From: Opitutales bacterium
GTDB lineage: Bacteria > Verrucomicrobiota > Verrucomicrobiia > Opitutales > UBA2995
Direction of reading: 5' to 3'
Assembly: GCA_022824405.1 (NCBI GenBank)
Contig: JAJDZZ010000075.1
Location: 1-64,000 of the forward strand
DNA: 64,000 nt
The position numbers were made by a program, and so were the translations under genes. The notes under the pieces are model-generated. The model did no database searches and had not been told where the DNA came from. It saw nothing but the letters and a program-made list of their open reading frames with translations. Shown here in pieces: positions 1 through 8,666 of this stretch (its first letter is position 1; the number at the start of each line of letters is the position of its first letter).

Positions 1-31
1 CCTACCGCATGCAGCCGGGTATATTTGGTAG

Positions 32-54
32 GGCAAGAGCATCCTTGCTCTGCC
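32..54. repeat. Short hairpin in the gap at the window start
   Basis: The arms GGC-AGAGCA (32-34, 36-41) and TGCTCT-GCC (46-54) pair around a TCCT loop, with A35 bulged. The motif TTGGTAGGGCAAGAGC is followed about 38 bases later by a degenerate second copy, TTGGTAAAGCAAGACG. The hairpin lies just beyond the 3' end of the peptide-binding lipoprotein gene. It has no T-tract, so a dispersed repeat is likelier than a terminator. Bases 1-130 hold nothing else I can support. Confidence 0.35.
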
Positions 55-130
55 GCGTGTATTCTTGGTAAAGCAAGACGGGAAAAGGACACCCAGTATT
101 TCGATAAAGGTGGTTTTGGGCAACAACCCC

Positions 131-1747
131 TCAAGGCCTGACCCCTTTTTTCCGAATCGGGCCCAAAAATATATCGCCGGTTTTGGCAAGGGTGAACCCC
201 GCCACGTCGGATTTCAGAACCACCACGTCCTCCCCGTGAACCAGGGGCAGGTAGGGGAGGTCCCGCCGCCAAATTGCCAATACGGATTCATACAGTTTTT
301 GCCGCCGGTCGAGATCGGCGGTTTTGCGTGCGGCCAGAAGGAGGTCGTCCAGTTCCTCGTTTTTATAAAAGGCGATGTTGGTGGCGGCCCCCATTTTGGC
401 AGACCAGCTAGCCAAATGAATGCTGAGAAAATTGTCGGGATCCCCGTTATCGCCCATCCAACCCAAAAATCCAAGTTCGTGACGTCCGTTGCGGGTGTGG
501 TGAAGGTGGTTTTTGAAATCCCGCACATCCACTTCGACCGCGATACCCACCCGCTTGAGATCCTCCTTGACCAGCGAAATGATTTTTACCGGATCGGGAG
601 CGTATAACCGGGCCGCGTTCATTACGCTGATGGAAACGGGTTCTTCCCATCGGTCGGCGTATTTTTCGAAAACGGCCCGGGCCGCCTCGGGGTCGTAGGG
701 AACGGGATCGAACTGGGCCGGCTGTCCCAGCATTCCTTTGGCCATGGGGAAATGGGCTACCTCGCCCCAACCATCGAGAGCGACATCGACCAGTTTCTGC
801 CGGTCTATGGCCTGATAAACCGCTTGGCGAATCTCCGGTTCGGCAAAACGCTCCGCCGCCTGGTTGAAACAGATATAGGCAAAGTTCATGCCCGGTTCGT
901 GATAAACCCGGTAGGCAGGGTCCTGCAAAAGCGGCTTCAGTTCCGAGGGCTGCATACCGTCGAGACCGCCCAACTTACCCGCTTTCAACTCCAGGAGGCG
1001 CACCGCGTTATCCCGTACTACTTTAAGCACCAACCGATCGTAACCGGCCGGTTCGGCCCAGTAATCCTCAAACCTTTCGAAAACGATGGCCTGATTGGGC
1101 TCCCAACTGACAAATTTGTAGGGGCCGGTTCCGACGGGGCGCCGGACCATGTCCTCCCCGTAATCCCGCAAGGCCTGAGGGCTGATCAGGTAAGCGGGAA
1201 AGGAGGCGAGGGAGTAGAGAAGGGTTGCGTTGGGTTGCTTCAGGCCGAGACGCAGGGTCATGGGGCCGGCAATCTCCACCTCAGTAATATCGTCGTAGAG
1301 GTAATTCCAATACTGGAACATGGCTCCCGGAAGATGGCCGGGGTGGGTCTGGTCCATCTGCCGCTGAAAGGAGAACGCGGCCGTCTCGGCATTGAGAGGC
1401 GTGCCGTCGTGGAAACGCACCCCTTCCCGCAGTTCAAACCGGATACTCAATCCATCCTCGGACACCTGGAAAGATTCCGCCAGCCAAGGTTCCACCACGA
1501 GAGTTCCAGGTTTGAAACGAACAAGACCCTCGCAAACCTGATTGAGCGCTTTGACCGATTCACCGTCTTCCACGTCGGCGGGGTCCAGTTTCTGAGAATC
1601 GCTCCCCCGGGCGAAGACAAAGGTTTTTTGGGCCGCATCCGAAGAGGAGTCCCGGCCGCATCCGGAAAAAAAACCGGCCAAAATCGCTCCCGCCAGGAGC
1701 AACCCCATTCTCGTGCCCCTCCCCGGAGCTGTCTGATTCAAATCCAT
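131..1747 (-). CDS. ABC transporter periplasmic peptide-binding lipoprotein (SBP family 5)
   Basis: This is the solute-binding subunit of a DppA/OppA-type importer, expected to sit in the periplasm anchored to the inner membrane by lipid. The protein has 538 aa from the ATG at 1747. A hydrophobic stretch ends in a lipobox (FFSGC, Cys30), followed by the family 5 pattern: a region resembling 'AESFQVSEDGLSIRFELREG', then 'GVRFHDGTPLNA'. The frame stays open upstream to 1801, but the ATG at 1747 overlaps the osmC-like stop by 10 bases and gives a normal lipoprotein signal, so I prefer it. No permease or ATPase gene is visible; they may lie beyond the left edge. The substrate cannot be read from sequence; peptides are the family default, but nickel or sugars are possible. 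Confidence 0.85.
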   Translation of the reverse strand: MDLNQTAPGRGTRMGLLLAGAILAGFFSGCGRDSSSDAAQKTFVFARGSDSQKLDPADVEDGESVKALNQVCEGLVRFKPGTLVVEPWLAESFQVSEDGLSIRFELREGVRFHDGTPLNAETAAFSFQRQMDQTHPGHLPGAMFQYWNYLYDDITEVEIAGPMTLRLGLKQPNATLLYSLASFPAYLISPQALRDYGEDMVRRPVGTGPYKFVSWEPNQAIVFERFEDYWAEPAGYDRLVLKVVRDNAVRLLELKAGKLGGLDGMQPSELKPLLQDPAYRVYHEPGMNFAYICFNQAAERFAEPEIRQAVYQAIDRQKLVDVALDGWGEVAHFPMAKGMLGQPAQFDPVPYDPEAARAVFEKYADRWEEPVSISVMNAARLYAPDPVKIISLVKEDLKRVGIAVEVDVRDFKNHLHHTRNGRHELGFLGWMGDNGDPDNFLSIHLASWSAKMGAATNIAFYKNEELDDLLLAARKTADLDRRQKLYESVLAIWRRDLPYLPLVHGEDVVVLKSDVAGFTLAKTGDIFLGPIRKKGVRP

Positions 1748-2145
1748 CTCAAAATTACCTTCATCTCGATGCTGGGATTCAGACTCAGGTAAACGGGGCA
1801 TGTATGGGCAATTTCCACTATTTCTCGCTTCTCTGCCTCATTAAACCGGTCCGGTAGTTGGAGATCCACATCCAACCGGGCAATGCGTCGGGGCGCATCG
1901 GCCGACATGATCTTGTCCACCCGAACCTTTGCCCCGGTCAAGTCCCAACCCCTGGATTGCCCCTTGATCCCCATCGTTGTCACCATGCAGGATCCCAGGG
2001 CCGTAGCGCAAAGATCGGTGGGAGAAAAGGTTTCCCCCTTTCCCTGGTTGTCGGCCGGCGCATCGGTGTCCAGAGTGGCACACGATGGTTCGTGCGTGGC
2101 GACGGTGTGCAAATCGCCGGTATATTCCAGTTTGACGGTAACCAT
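1738..2145 (-). CDS. OsmC/Ohr-family peroxiredoxin-like protein
   Basis: A 135-aa protein of the OsmC family, which reduces organic hydroperoxides with a pair of cysteines. The family pattern SPTDLCATALGSC ends at Cys53, and the second cysteine is in HTCPV (Cys116). It is closest in style to the OsmC-like redox proteins of about 135 aa rather than Ohr proper. The start is set at the ATG at 2145 (MVTVKLEYTG). An upstream in-frame ATG at 2172 would add nine residues encoded by an ATCCAGC low-complexity tract, so I reject it. It overlaps the start of the binding-protein gene by 10 bases, which suggests co-transcription, and is divergent from trpEG. Confidence 0.85.
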   Translation of the reverse strand: MVTVKLEYTGDLHTVATHEPSCATLDTDAPADNQGKGETFSPTDLCATALGSCMVTTMGIKGQSRGWDLTGAKVRVDKIMSADAPRRIARLDVDLQLPDRFNEAEKREIVEIAHTCPVYLSLNPSIEMKVILRWI

Positions 2146-2148
2146 CTC

Positions 2149-2228
2149 AATCCAGCATCCAGCATCCACCATCCAGCATCAAGCCCCAACTCCCCACTTT
2201 CCACTCCCCGCTGACCACTCTCCACTCT
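2149..2228. repeat. Low-complexity ATCCAGC/ATCCACC and CCACTCTCC tract
   Basis: The divergent gap between the osmC-like gene and trpEG is largely filled by reiterated ATCCAGCATCC units, then by CCCCACTTTCCACTCC-type units. It is strongly pyrimidine-rich on the plus strand. It does not look like a promoter or coding sequence, yet it is where promoters for both genes should lie. Copy number is low and the units are imperfect. Confidence 0.6.
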
Positions 2229-2275
2229 TTTGGCCCTTGACTTTCTCGGGCTTGGGACAAAACCACTTCATCACC

Positions 2276-4435
2276 ATGTCCGAATTCGAATTCCAAACCC
2301 CGGGAGGAGTCACAGTGACGCGCAGCGTGGTGAAGCTTCCCTATGCGGGTGCGCTGGAGGAGGCTTTTGCGGCCATCGACCATCACCAGGGAGCGCTGTT
2401 TTGCAGTGGTTACGAATACCCGGGAAGGTACAGCCGATGGGATATCGGTATCGTTAAACCGCCGGTGGAGATCATTGGGCGGAACCGTAAATTCGAAGTC
2501 AACGCTCTCAACGAGCGCGGAAAACGGATCCTGGAAATGATCCGCCTCGCTTTGCTGGGGCAATCCTACCTCCGGAGGTTGGATGCCGGCCCCGATTCCC
2601 TGTTCGGGGAGGTGGCGCCGATGCCGGATTATTTTCCGGAGGAGGAGCGCAGCAAGCAACCCGGCCTGTTCTCGGTCCTTCGTACCGTGCGCGAGTTTTT
2701 CCGATCGGACAACGACGCCTATCTGGGATTGTTCGGGGCATTCGGTTACGATCTCGTCTTTCAGTTCGAACCGATCCGGTTGCGGCATCCGCGCCCGAAG
2801 GATTATGCCGACGCCCACTTGTTTTTCCCCGACCGGATTTTTGTGGCGGATCATCGCAAGGAAACGGCGGAAGTTCGCAATTACGATTTCCGAATGGGCT
2901 CTCACCAAACGGCGGGCCTGCCCAGAGAAGGAAAATATTTTGAGCTGCCCCGGCCGAAAGCCCGGGAGCAACGCTCCGATCACAAGCCGGGCGAATACGC
3001 CGGCAAGGTCGAAGCCATACGAGAGGGGACGCGCAAGGGAGACTTCTTCGAGGTCGTGTTGAGCCAGGTATTTTCCACGGGTTTCCGGGAAACCCCGCGC
3101 GAATTGTTCGACAAGATGCGGTCCGTTAACCCGAGTCCCTACGAGTTCCTGATCAATCTGGGGCGGGAACAGTTGGTCGGGGTTTCGCCCGAGATGTTTG
3201 TCCGGGTTGCGGGCACCCGGGTGGAGACCTGTCCCATCTCGGGAACCGTCCCCCGGGGCAACGACGCCATCGAGGATGCCGACCGCATTCTTGAACTCAT
3301 AACCTCGAAAAAGGACGAAGCCGAATTGACCATGTGCACCGACGTGGACCGCAACGACAAGTCGAGGGTTTGCAAACCGGGCTCCGTCAAGGTCATCGGC
3401 CGTCGCCTGATCGAGGCCTATTCGCGCCTTTTTCATACCGTAGACCACGTGGAGGGGGAATTACTGGACGGTTACGATGCCATAGACGCCCTTTTGTCCC
3501 ACATGTGGGCTTGCACTTTGACCGGCGCCCCCAAACCGGCCGCCATGCAACAAATAGAGAACCTGGAAAATTCGCCCCGCGAGTATTACGGAGGAGCCGT
3601 CGGATTAATCGGCTTCAATGGCGATATGAATACGGGCATCACCATCCGGACCATTCACTTGAAGGACGGCCTGGCCAAATTCCGGGTGGGAGCCACTTTG
3701 CTGTGCGATTCGGACCCGTCAGACGAGGACAGGGAATGCCGCACCAAGGCCAGCGCCTTTCTCGACATATTGGCCGGACGGCCACCCCCATCCGATCCCG
3801 GATTCACCGTTCCCCCCCGCGAAAGCTACAAACCTCGGGTGTTTTTCGTGGATAACGAGGATTCCTTTGTCCACACCCTGGCAAATTACTTTCGGCAATC
3901 CCAAGCCGAGGTCACCACCATCCGGGCCGGATTTCCCCTGTCCATGCTCGACCGTTACGAACCCGACCTCGTCTTCATTTCACCCGGGCCCGGAACCCCT
4001 GCGGATTTCCACGTTCCCGAGGTGGTCGCTCATTGTGTGGAAAAAGGGATTCCCTGCTTTGGGGTTTGTCTGGGCCTACAGGGCATGGTGGAAGCTTTCG
4101 GCGGGAGGTTGGATTTGTTGGATCATCCCATGCATGGAAAACCTTCCAAAATTTCCAACAATCAACGCGGCATATTCAGCGGATTCCCTCCCCGGTTCCA
4201 GGCCGGAAGGTACCATTCGCTGTTTGCCAGGCGAAACGATCTTCCCCAATGCCTGGAAGTCACCGCCCAGAGCGAAGACGGCACCATCATGGCCATCCAG
4301 CACAAGACCTTGCCCTATGGAGCGGTTCAATTCCACCCCGAGTCGATCCTGACCCTGCGGGGCAATCTGGGATTGAAATTGATTCACAATGTGTTGCACA
4401 ACCTCCTGTCCGACCAAAATGTCGCGGGTCAATGA
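2276..4435 (+). CDS. trpEG: Fused anthranilate synthase, TrpE-TrpG type
   Basis: It converts chorismate and glutamine to anthranilate, the first step of tryptophan synthesis. The 719-aa protein joins a chorismate-utilising domain (about 1-505) to a class I glutamine amidotransferase (about 520-710). Visible motifs are CTDVDRNDKSRVC and LTGAPKPAAM in the synthase half, FISPGPGTP and FGVCLGLQG (nucleophile Cys598), and FHPE (His688, Glu690) in the amidotransferase half. The start is the ATG at 2276; the frame is open upstream but runs through low-complexity DNA and antisense to osmC. The length matches fused TrpE(G) proteins of rhizobia (about 720-730 aa). No other trp gene is nearby. Aminodeoxychorismate synthase or a phenazine-type ADIC synthase are alternatives, less likely on length and layout. 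Confidence 0.85.
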   Translation: MSEFEFQTPGGVTVTRSVVKLPYAGALEEAFAAIDHHQGALFCSGYEYPGRYSRWDIGIVKPPVEIIGRNRKFEVNALNERGKRILEMIRLALLGQSYLRRLDAGPDSLFGEVAPMPDYFPEEERSKQPGLFSVLRTVREFFRSDNDAYLGLFGAFGYDLVFQFEPIRLRHPRPKDYADAHLFFPDRIFVADHRKETAEVRNYDFRMGSHQTAGLPREGKYFELPRPKAREQRSDHKPGEYAGKVEAIREGTRKGDFFEVVLSQVFSTGFRETPRELFDKMRSVNPSPYEFLINLGREQLVGVSPEMFVRVAGTRVETCPISGTVPRGNDAIEDADRILELITSKKDEAELTMCTDVDRNDKSRVCKPGSVKVIGRRLIEAYSRLFHTVDHVEGELLDGYDAIDALLSHMWACTLTGAPKPAAMQQIENLENSPREYYGGAVGLIGFNGDMNTGITIRTIHLKDGLAKFRVGATLLCDSDPSDEDRECRTKASAFLDILAGRPPPSDPGFTVPPRESYKPRVFFVDNEDSFVHTLANYFRQSQAEVTTIRAGFPLSMLDRYEPDLVFISPGPGTPADFHVPEVVAHCVEKGIPCFGVCLGLQGMVEAFGGRLDLLDHPMHGKPSKISNNQRGIFSGFPPRFQAGRYHSLFARRNDLPQCLEVTAQSEDGTIMAIQHKTLPYGAVQFHPESILTLRGNLGLKLIHNVLHNLLSDQNVAGQ

Positions 4436-4471
4436 CAACTGAAGAAAATTTCTGCTTCCCCCGGCCAAGCA

Positions 4472-5011
4472 ATGCGGAGTAAAGAGCGCCCTACGCGGGC
4501 CATCCGGATAACCGGTCTCATCGCGGTGGCCCTTCTCGGTTTTCTATTCTGGGTTATCTACGGAAAGACCCCCGCCCCGGCTGCGGCAAACTGGATCGGC
4601 TACCTGCCCACTGTCAACGCCTCCCTCAACGGACTGGCCGCCTGTTTACTGCTCATGGGATTCGCCGCCATCAAGGCGGGAAGGAAAAACCTGCACGTGG
4701 CCATGATGATTGCGGCGACGTTGGCATCGGTCGTCTTCCTGGCCGGATACATCCTGCACCACTATTATTACGGAGATACGGCATTCACCGCCTCGGGCCT
4801 TATCCGGCCCCTGTATTTCCTTATTCTGATCAGTCATATCCTCCTCTCCATCGCGCTCGTCCCCCTGGTTCTGCTGACCTTGTACTTTGCCCTGAGCGGC
4901 CGGTTTGCCTCCCACAAGGGCATAGCCCGGTGGACCTTTCCCATTTGGATGTACGTGTCCGTGACCGGAATCCTGGTCTACCTGATTCTAAATACCTTCA
5001 ACGGGCGATGA
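4472..5011 (+). CDS. DUF420 membrane protein
   Basis: A 179-aa integral membrane protein with about five hydrophobic segments. It matches the DUF420/YozB family by conserved histidines in transmembrane context: NLHVAMMIAA, YILHHYYYG and ISHILLSIALVPLVLLTLY. Family members are often encoded beside cytochrome oxidase or SCO assembly genes, but none is seen here, so the role is open. It follows trpEG by 36 bases on the same strand, and a weak terminator-like hairpin lies after it. Confidence 0.8.
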   Translation: MRSKERPTRAIRITGLIAVALLGFLFWVIYGKTPAPAAANWIGYLPTVNASLNGLAACLLLMGFAAIKAGRKNLHVAMMIAATLASVVFLAGYILHHYYYGDTAFTASGLIRPLYFLILISHILLSIALVPLVLLTLYFALSGRFASHKGIARWTFPIWMYVSVTGILVYLILNTFNGR

Positions 5012-5058
5012 AACGACCCCTTGCCCCATCTCTCCCCCGCAACGGAGGAAAATCGATT

Positions 5059-5079
5059 GCCTCGGTGATGGCCTTTTTT
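5059..5079 (+). terminator. Possible weak Rho-independent terminator after the DUF420 gene
   Basis: GCCTC (5059-5063) can pair with GA-T-GGC (5067-5072) around GGT, leaving one T bulged, and six Ts follow at 5074-5079. The stem is short, so this is tentative. Its position 48 bases after the DUF420 stop is sensible. Confidence 0.35.
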
Positions 5080-5133
5080 CCTTCATTATGCATCTAATTG
5101 GGAAAAAATTGCCTAAAACCATATTTTCGCGAA

Positions 5134-5484
5134 ATGTACCAGGTGACTTTCAGTGACCAAAGCATGCGGGAGCTCAATAAGTTGGACACATTGAGCCAGA
5201 TGGCTCTGATCGAGGAAATTACCCGGTTGACTCCTCATGCCTTGGAGGAGGTGGAGGATGCGTTGAGCAAGTTCACCCGGAAAGGGAAAACCTATTATCG
5301 GCTGAGAACCGGCGAATACCGTATCTACTTTGAAGTCAAGGACGATATCCTGTTCAGCCACGTCATCCTGGACAAAAACTCGATGGCCGATTTCGTATTT
5401 CGAACCAAACTCCCCTTTAGCGAGGAACAGGCTATCGAGCAGCACCAATCCTTTTGGCAGTACCTGGAAAGCCTCATGAAGTAA
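5134..5484 (+). CDS. RelE/ParE-like protein without an adjacent antitoxin
   Basis: A 116-aa protein with the RelE/ParE pattern: a helical N-terminus (MRELNKLDTLSQMALIEEI), then the beta core KGKTYYRLRTGEYRIYFEV and HVILDKNSMADFVFR. In toxins of this fold the 'R-x-GxYRIxF' segment carries the RNase or gyrase-targeting face. I chose the ATG at 5134; a TTG at 5098 would add 12 residues with no support. No small antitoxin gene lies on either side. Only 9 bases separate it from pssA, so it may be a housekeeping or orphan relative rather than an active toxin. Fold assignment is moderately secure; toxicity is not shown. Confidence 0.6.
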   Translation: MYQVTFSDQSMRELNKLDTLSQMALIEEITRLTPHALEEVEDALSKFTRKGKTYYRLRTGEYRIYFEVKDDILFSHVILDKNSMADFVFRTKLPFSEEQAIEQHQSFWQYLESLMK

Positions 5485-5493
5485 TTTATCCGG

Positions 5494-6327
5494 ATGAGTG
5501 AGCCCACCATGGATCCGAAATACACAGACCCGGATCAAGCCAGTAAAATCTATTTCCTACCCAATTTGGCTACTGCCTTGAACCTGTTTTGCGGTTTCGC
5601 TGCGGTGATTCGTTGTATCCAGGCCCGCTTCGTTGGGGAAGATTTCGGGAAATCCCCCCAGCAATTGTACACGGAAGCGGTTTGGCTGATTCTCGCCGCA
5701 ATATTATTCGATATCCTGGACGGACGATTGGCCAAGTTGGGCGGGCGAGACAGCCTGTTCGGCAAGGAGTTCGATTCCATTGCAGACGTGGTGTCCTTCG
5801 GAATGGCGCCATCCCTCATGGTTTTTTTTCTCATCCTTTCCCCCACCCAGGGCTATCCTTTCTTTCGGGATATCGGATGGATCATCGGCTTTATCTACTT
5901 GTTGTGTGTGGCGGTACGGTTGTCCCGGTTCAACGTAGTCACCCATCCCCTGATAAGCGAAAGCGAGCTGACCGCCTCCAAGCATTTTATCGGGCTGCCC
6001 GCTCCAGCCGCAGCCGGAATGATTTCCTCTCTGGTGTTATTACTCAACAAATTCGACCTCAAAGGGTATTCCATCGCACTTCCCGTCCTCATGCTCATGA
6101 TCGCATTCCTGATGATAAGCCCGATCCGATACCCGAGCTTCAAGTACATCGATTGGACCACGCGGTTGAATTTTCGTTTCTTCATTCTCATCATCGTCAT
6201 TGTCAGCATCCTGGCCATAATTCGGGAAATCGGCATTGTGCTGATTTTCCTGGGTTACCTGTTTTACGGATTCTTCCTCCACATGCGGCGACGATACCGA
6301 CCAAGCGGTGAACCACCTGCCCAATAA
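5494..6327 (+). CDS. pssA: CDP-diacylglycerol-serine O-phosphatidyltransferase
   Basis: It makes phosphatidylserine from CDP-diacylglycerol and serine in the inner membrane, en route to phosphatidylethanolamine. The 277-aa protein carries the CDP-alcohol phosphotransferase signature as DILDGRLAKLGGRDSLF followed by GKEFDSIADVVSFG; the aspartates are intact, but the usual AR is AK. Several hydrophobic segments follow, including the conserved VVSFGMAPSL. The N-terminal extension MSEPTMDPKYTDPD could be trimmed to the second ATG at 5509. The gene lies directly behind the RelE-like gene. Confidence 0.88.
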   Translation: MSEPTMDPKYTDPDQASKIYFLPNLATALNLFCGFAAVIRCIQARFVGEDFGKSPQQLYTEAVWLILAAILFDILDGRLAKLGGRDSLFGKEFDSIADVVSFGMAPSLMVFFLILSPTQGYPFFRDIGWIIGFIYLLCVAVRLSRFNVVTHPLISESELTASKHFIGLPAPAAAGMISSLVLLLNKFDLKGYSIALPVLMLMIAFLMISPIRYPSFKYIDWTTRLNFRFFILIIVIVSILAIIREIGIVLIFLGYLFYGFFLHMRRRYRPSGEPPAQ

Positions 6328-6330
6328 CTC

Positions 6331-6491
6331 TGTGAATTATGTTGCAATTGACTCTGGTAATTTCCAACAAGTGGCCTATTTTGTGGACGATCTTGATAAG
6401 ATGGGTTTCATTCACAGGATTATTGGATGGGAAAAAGGGCTCCAAACCAGCCGCGATCAACTATATACGGAACTTGTACGAATTATTCACA
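6331..6491. other. Cluster of DnaA-box-like sites upstream of dnaN (candidate origin segment)
   Basis: The gap 6328-6574 is clearly more AT-rich than its surroundings. It contains one exact TTATNCACA box (TTATTCACA, 6483-6491), two single-mismatch sites (TGTGAATTA at 6331-6339, reverse; TCATTCACA at 6408-6416) and one two-mismatch site (TGTGGACGA, 6382-6390, reverse). dnaN follows at 6575. Origins often lie beside dnaN, but dnaA is not in the window, so this may only be a DnaA-regulated promoter or chance. Confidence 0.3.
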
Positions 6492-6574
6492 TCCCTTAAT
6501 AATATGAATACTGTTTAATGTACATTCCTCATCTTATTCAGCATGTAAACTTCTAGAATCGATTCGTCTCCTTC

Positions 6575-7699
6575 ATGAAATTCACCATTAACCGAGATCA
6601 CTTCTCCAATGGACTGCAACAGGTCCTCAATGTCGTGGGAACCCGGGCGACAATGCCCATTCTCAGCAACGTTCTGATTGAAGCCGCGGAAGGGTATATT
6701 TCCCTGACCACCACCAATCTGGACATGGGGATTCAATGCCGTATCAAGGCTGAAGTGGAAGACGCTGGGGGCTTGACCTTGCCGGTCCGCAAGTTGGCTA
6801 CCATTATCCGGGAATTGCCTAACCTCGATGTCGGGGTGCGATCGATCGGCCACCAAGCGGAAATTTCCTCGGGGGGATCCAAGTTTCTGATCAATGGAAT
6901 TGGTCCGGAAGAGTTTCCCTCTCTGCCCACCTTCAGCGACGACCGGCGATTCGTCCTTCCCCAGGAAACCCTTGCTACCATGCTCCGGAGCGTCGCTTAC
7001 GGCCAATCCACGGATGAAAGCCGCTACATTCTCAACGGTGTTTTCTTCAACTTTTCCGACGACAAATTGACCCTTGTGGCAACGGACGGGCGCCGTCTCG
7101 CCCTTATCAGCAAGGAGTTGGAGATTGAGAATGCAGAGGTCGGCAACCTGATTCTGCCGGCAAAATCCGTTACCGAATTGTTGCGCCTCCTCGGTCAGGC
7201 GGATAAAATAAAAATTTGGTTCAGCGACCGTCAGGTCGCCTTTCAAATCAGCGCCGAGGAAGGAAAGGAAGGGCTGAAGGACCACGTCTACCTGGTTTCA
7301 AAAATTGTTGAGGGCAATTATCCCAACTACCAGCAGGTCATTCCCAAGGAAACGCACCACCGCGTCAAAATCGGGCGCGAAGATCTCCTGCACTGTATCC
7401 ACCGCGCCGCGTTGGTCACCAACGAAAAAAATAACTCCGTCACTTTGAAAATTCATAACGACAAGTTGGAAATTACGGCATCCAGTCCGGAATTGGGGGA
7501 ATCCCATGAATCGCTCGGCGGCATTCCCTACGAAGGCCCGGAGGTGAAGATCGCATTTAACCCGCAGTTCCTGATGGACCCCTTGAGGAATTTGACCAAG
7601 GACGAGGTCTTTTTCGAGTTCAAGGATGAATTGAGCCCGGGTGTTTTTCGTACCTTGGAAAGTTTTCTCTGCGTGGTCATGCCCATAAGGATCCATTAG
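6575..7699 (+). CDS. dnaN: DNA polymerase III beta subunit (sliding clamp)
   Basis: The clamp encircles DNA and tethers polymerase III. The 374-aa length is standard for the three-domain clamp. Clear family segments are [40 protein letters not shown], and a C-terminus [11 protein letters not shown] that resembles the usual YVVMPMRL end forming part of the partner-binding pocket. It stands alone, with pssA upstream and an unknown membrane protein downstream; dnaA and recF are not beside it. DnaA-box-like sites precede it. Confidence 0.97.
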   Translation: MKFTINRDHFSNGLQQVLNVVGTRATMPILSNVLIEAAEGYISLTTTNLDMGIQCRIKAEVEDAGGLTLPVRKLATIIRELPNLDVGVRSIGHQAEISSGGSKFLINGIGPEEFPSLPTFSDDRRFVLPQETLATMLRSVAYGQSTDESRYILNGVFFNFSDDKLTLVATDGRRLALISKELEIENAEVGNLILPAKSVTELLRLLGQADKIKIWFSDRQVAFQISAEEGKEGLKDHVYLVSKIVEGNYPNYQQVIPKETHHRVKIGREDLLHCIHRAALVTNEKNNSVTLKIHNDKLEITASSPELGESHESLGGIPYEGPEVKIAFNPQFLMDPLRNLTKDEVFFEFKDELSPGVFRTLESFLCVVMPIRIH

Positions 7700-7766
7700 G
7701 TTACCGGAAATTTGCCTCAAGGAGCCCGGACCCGAAATTTTCCCGTCCCTCGTATCGTAGAATTGT

Positions 7767-8666
7767 ATGAATATGATCCTGGCAGATGTCCAGTGGCACA
7801 ATGTGGTCATTCCTTTGCTTTTGGCCGCCACCTTGCTGCTGACCTGGTGGAACGGACGCGTGGCCTCTTTGCTGCTGGCCATTCTGAACCGATGGCTGCG
7901 TTGGATTACTTTTTCTCTGGTCGCGGCCTTCCTTTCCTTTTCCGCGGAATGGTTTGCCAAACCCTTTTGGACCCTGGTCCTGGTGTTTTTTCTCGGTTGG
8001 TTCCTGGTGGAAACGATTTATCATTGGATCGCGATCAAAGCCCTGAGCCAGAGTTCCGTTCCCCTCTTTCCCTCTTTTAAAATCAATCCCCAAGGGGAGG
8101 AGTGGCCCAGCCAGAAGAGGATTTTCGCCCTCCGCCAATGGCTCAAGGACAATGAATTCAAGTCCATTTGTTCCCTCAAGGCGGTGCTCGTTTCAGACGT
8201 GACCTTGCGCATGCACGTTTTTCAGAGCCACGACGATAAGCACCGGATCCAGGTTTTGCTCATTCCTCAGCGCCACGGCGCCGTGAACATGTGTTTCACC
8301 ATCGTATCCCAAACCGTGGAAAAAACACGGTTTGTGACCGATAACATGTTTTTGCCCTTCGGGGGCTTCTACCCGGAAAACTGGTATCTCCAACGCAAAC
8401 CGCTGGCGCGCAACCTGATGGGATTATACCACCGTCACCTGAGGCGCCTGGAAAATACCAAGGAGGTATTTGTCGACTGGGAGGACGATCCCCTGGACGA
8501 CGTCAATTTTCAGCAAAAGACCCTGGAGCGCGTGAATACCGATCTGGGATTCCTTTTCCCCATAGCCGAGCGGGAGGAGTTCGGGAAGATAACCTGGGAG
8601 GGACGCTACCGCGTCTGGAAGGAAATCTGGATGCTGAACTACCTGGGAATACCCTATTCCTATTAA
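7767..8666 (+). CDS. Uncharacterised membrane protein
   Basis: I do not recognise this 299-aa protein. Three hydrophobic segments lie within the first 90 residues (VVIPLLLAATLLLTWW, WITFSLVAAFLSFSA, FWTLVLVFFLGWFLVETIY). They are followed by a soluble, basic and aromatic-rich region of about 200 residues that includes HRIQVLLIPQRHGAVN and a C-terminal IWMLNYLGIPYSY. A second ATG at 7773 could be the true start. It lies 67 bases after dnaN and is convergent with moaA: its TAA and the moaA stop share bases at 8663-8666. It is probably lineage-specific. Confidence 0.7.
   Translation: MNMILADVQWHNVVIPLLLAATLLLTWWNGRVASLLLAILNRWLRWITFSLVAAFLSFSAEWFAKPFWTLVLVFFLGWFLVETIYHWIAIKALSQSSVPLFPSFKINPQGEEWPSQKRIFALRQWLKDNEFKSICSLKAVLVSDVTLRMHVFQSHDDKHRIQVLLIPQRHGAVNMCFTIVSQTVEKTRFVTDNMFLPFGGFYPENWYLQRKPLARNLMGLYHRHLRRLENTKEVFVDWEDDPLDDVNFQQKTLERVNTDLGFLFPIAEREEFGKITWEGRYRVWKEIWMLNYLGIPYSY

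Noticed and set aside
65-1792. Long plus-strand open frames over the peptide-binding protein gene
   Set aside because: They are antisense shadows of a clear lipoprotein gene; their products have no domain likeness.
1883-2275. N-terminal extension of the TrpEG frame
   Set aside because: It runs through the low-complexity tract and antisense to osmC; the chorismate-utilising domain fits a start at 2276.
6308-6499. 63-aa frame between pssA and dnaN
   Set aside because: It overlaps pssA, lacks a ribosome site and any family likeness, and runs over the AT-rich DnaA-box region.
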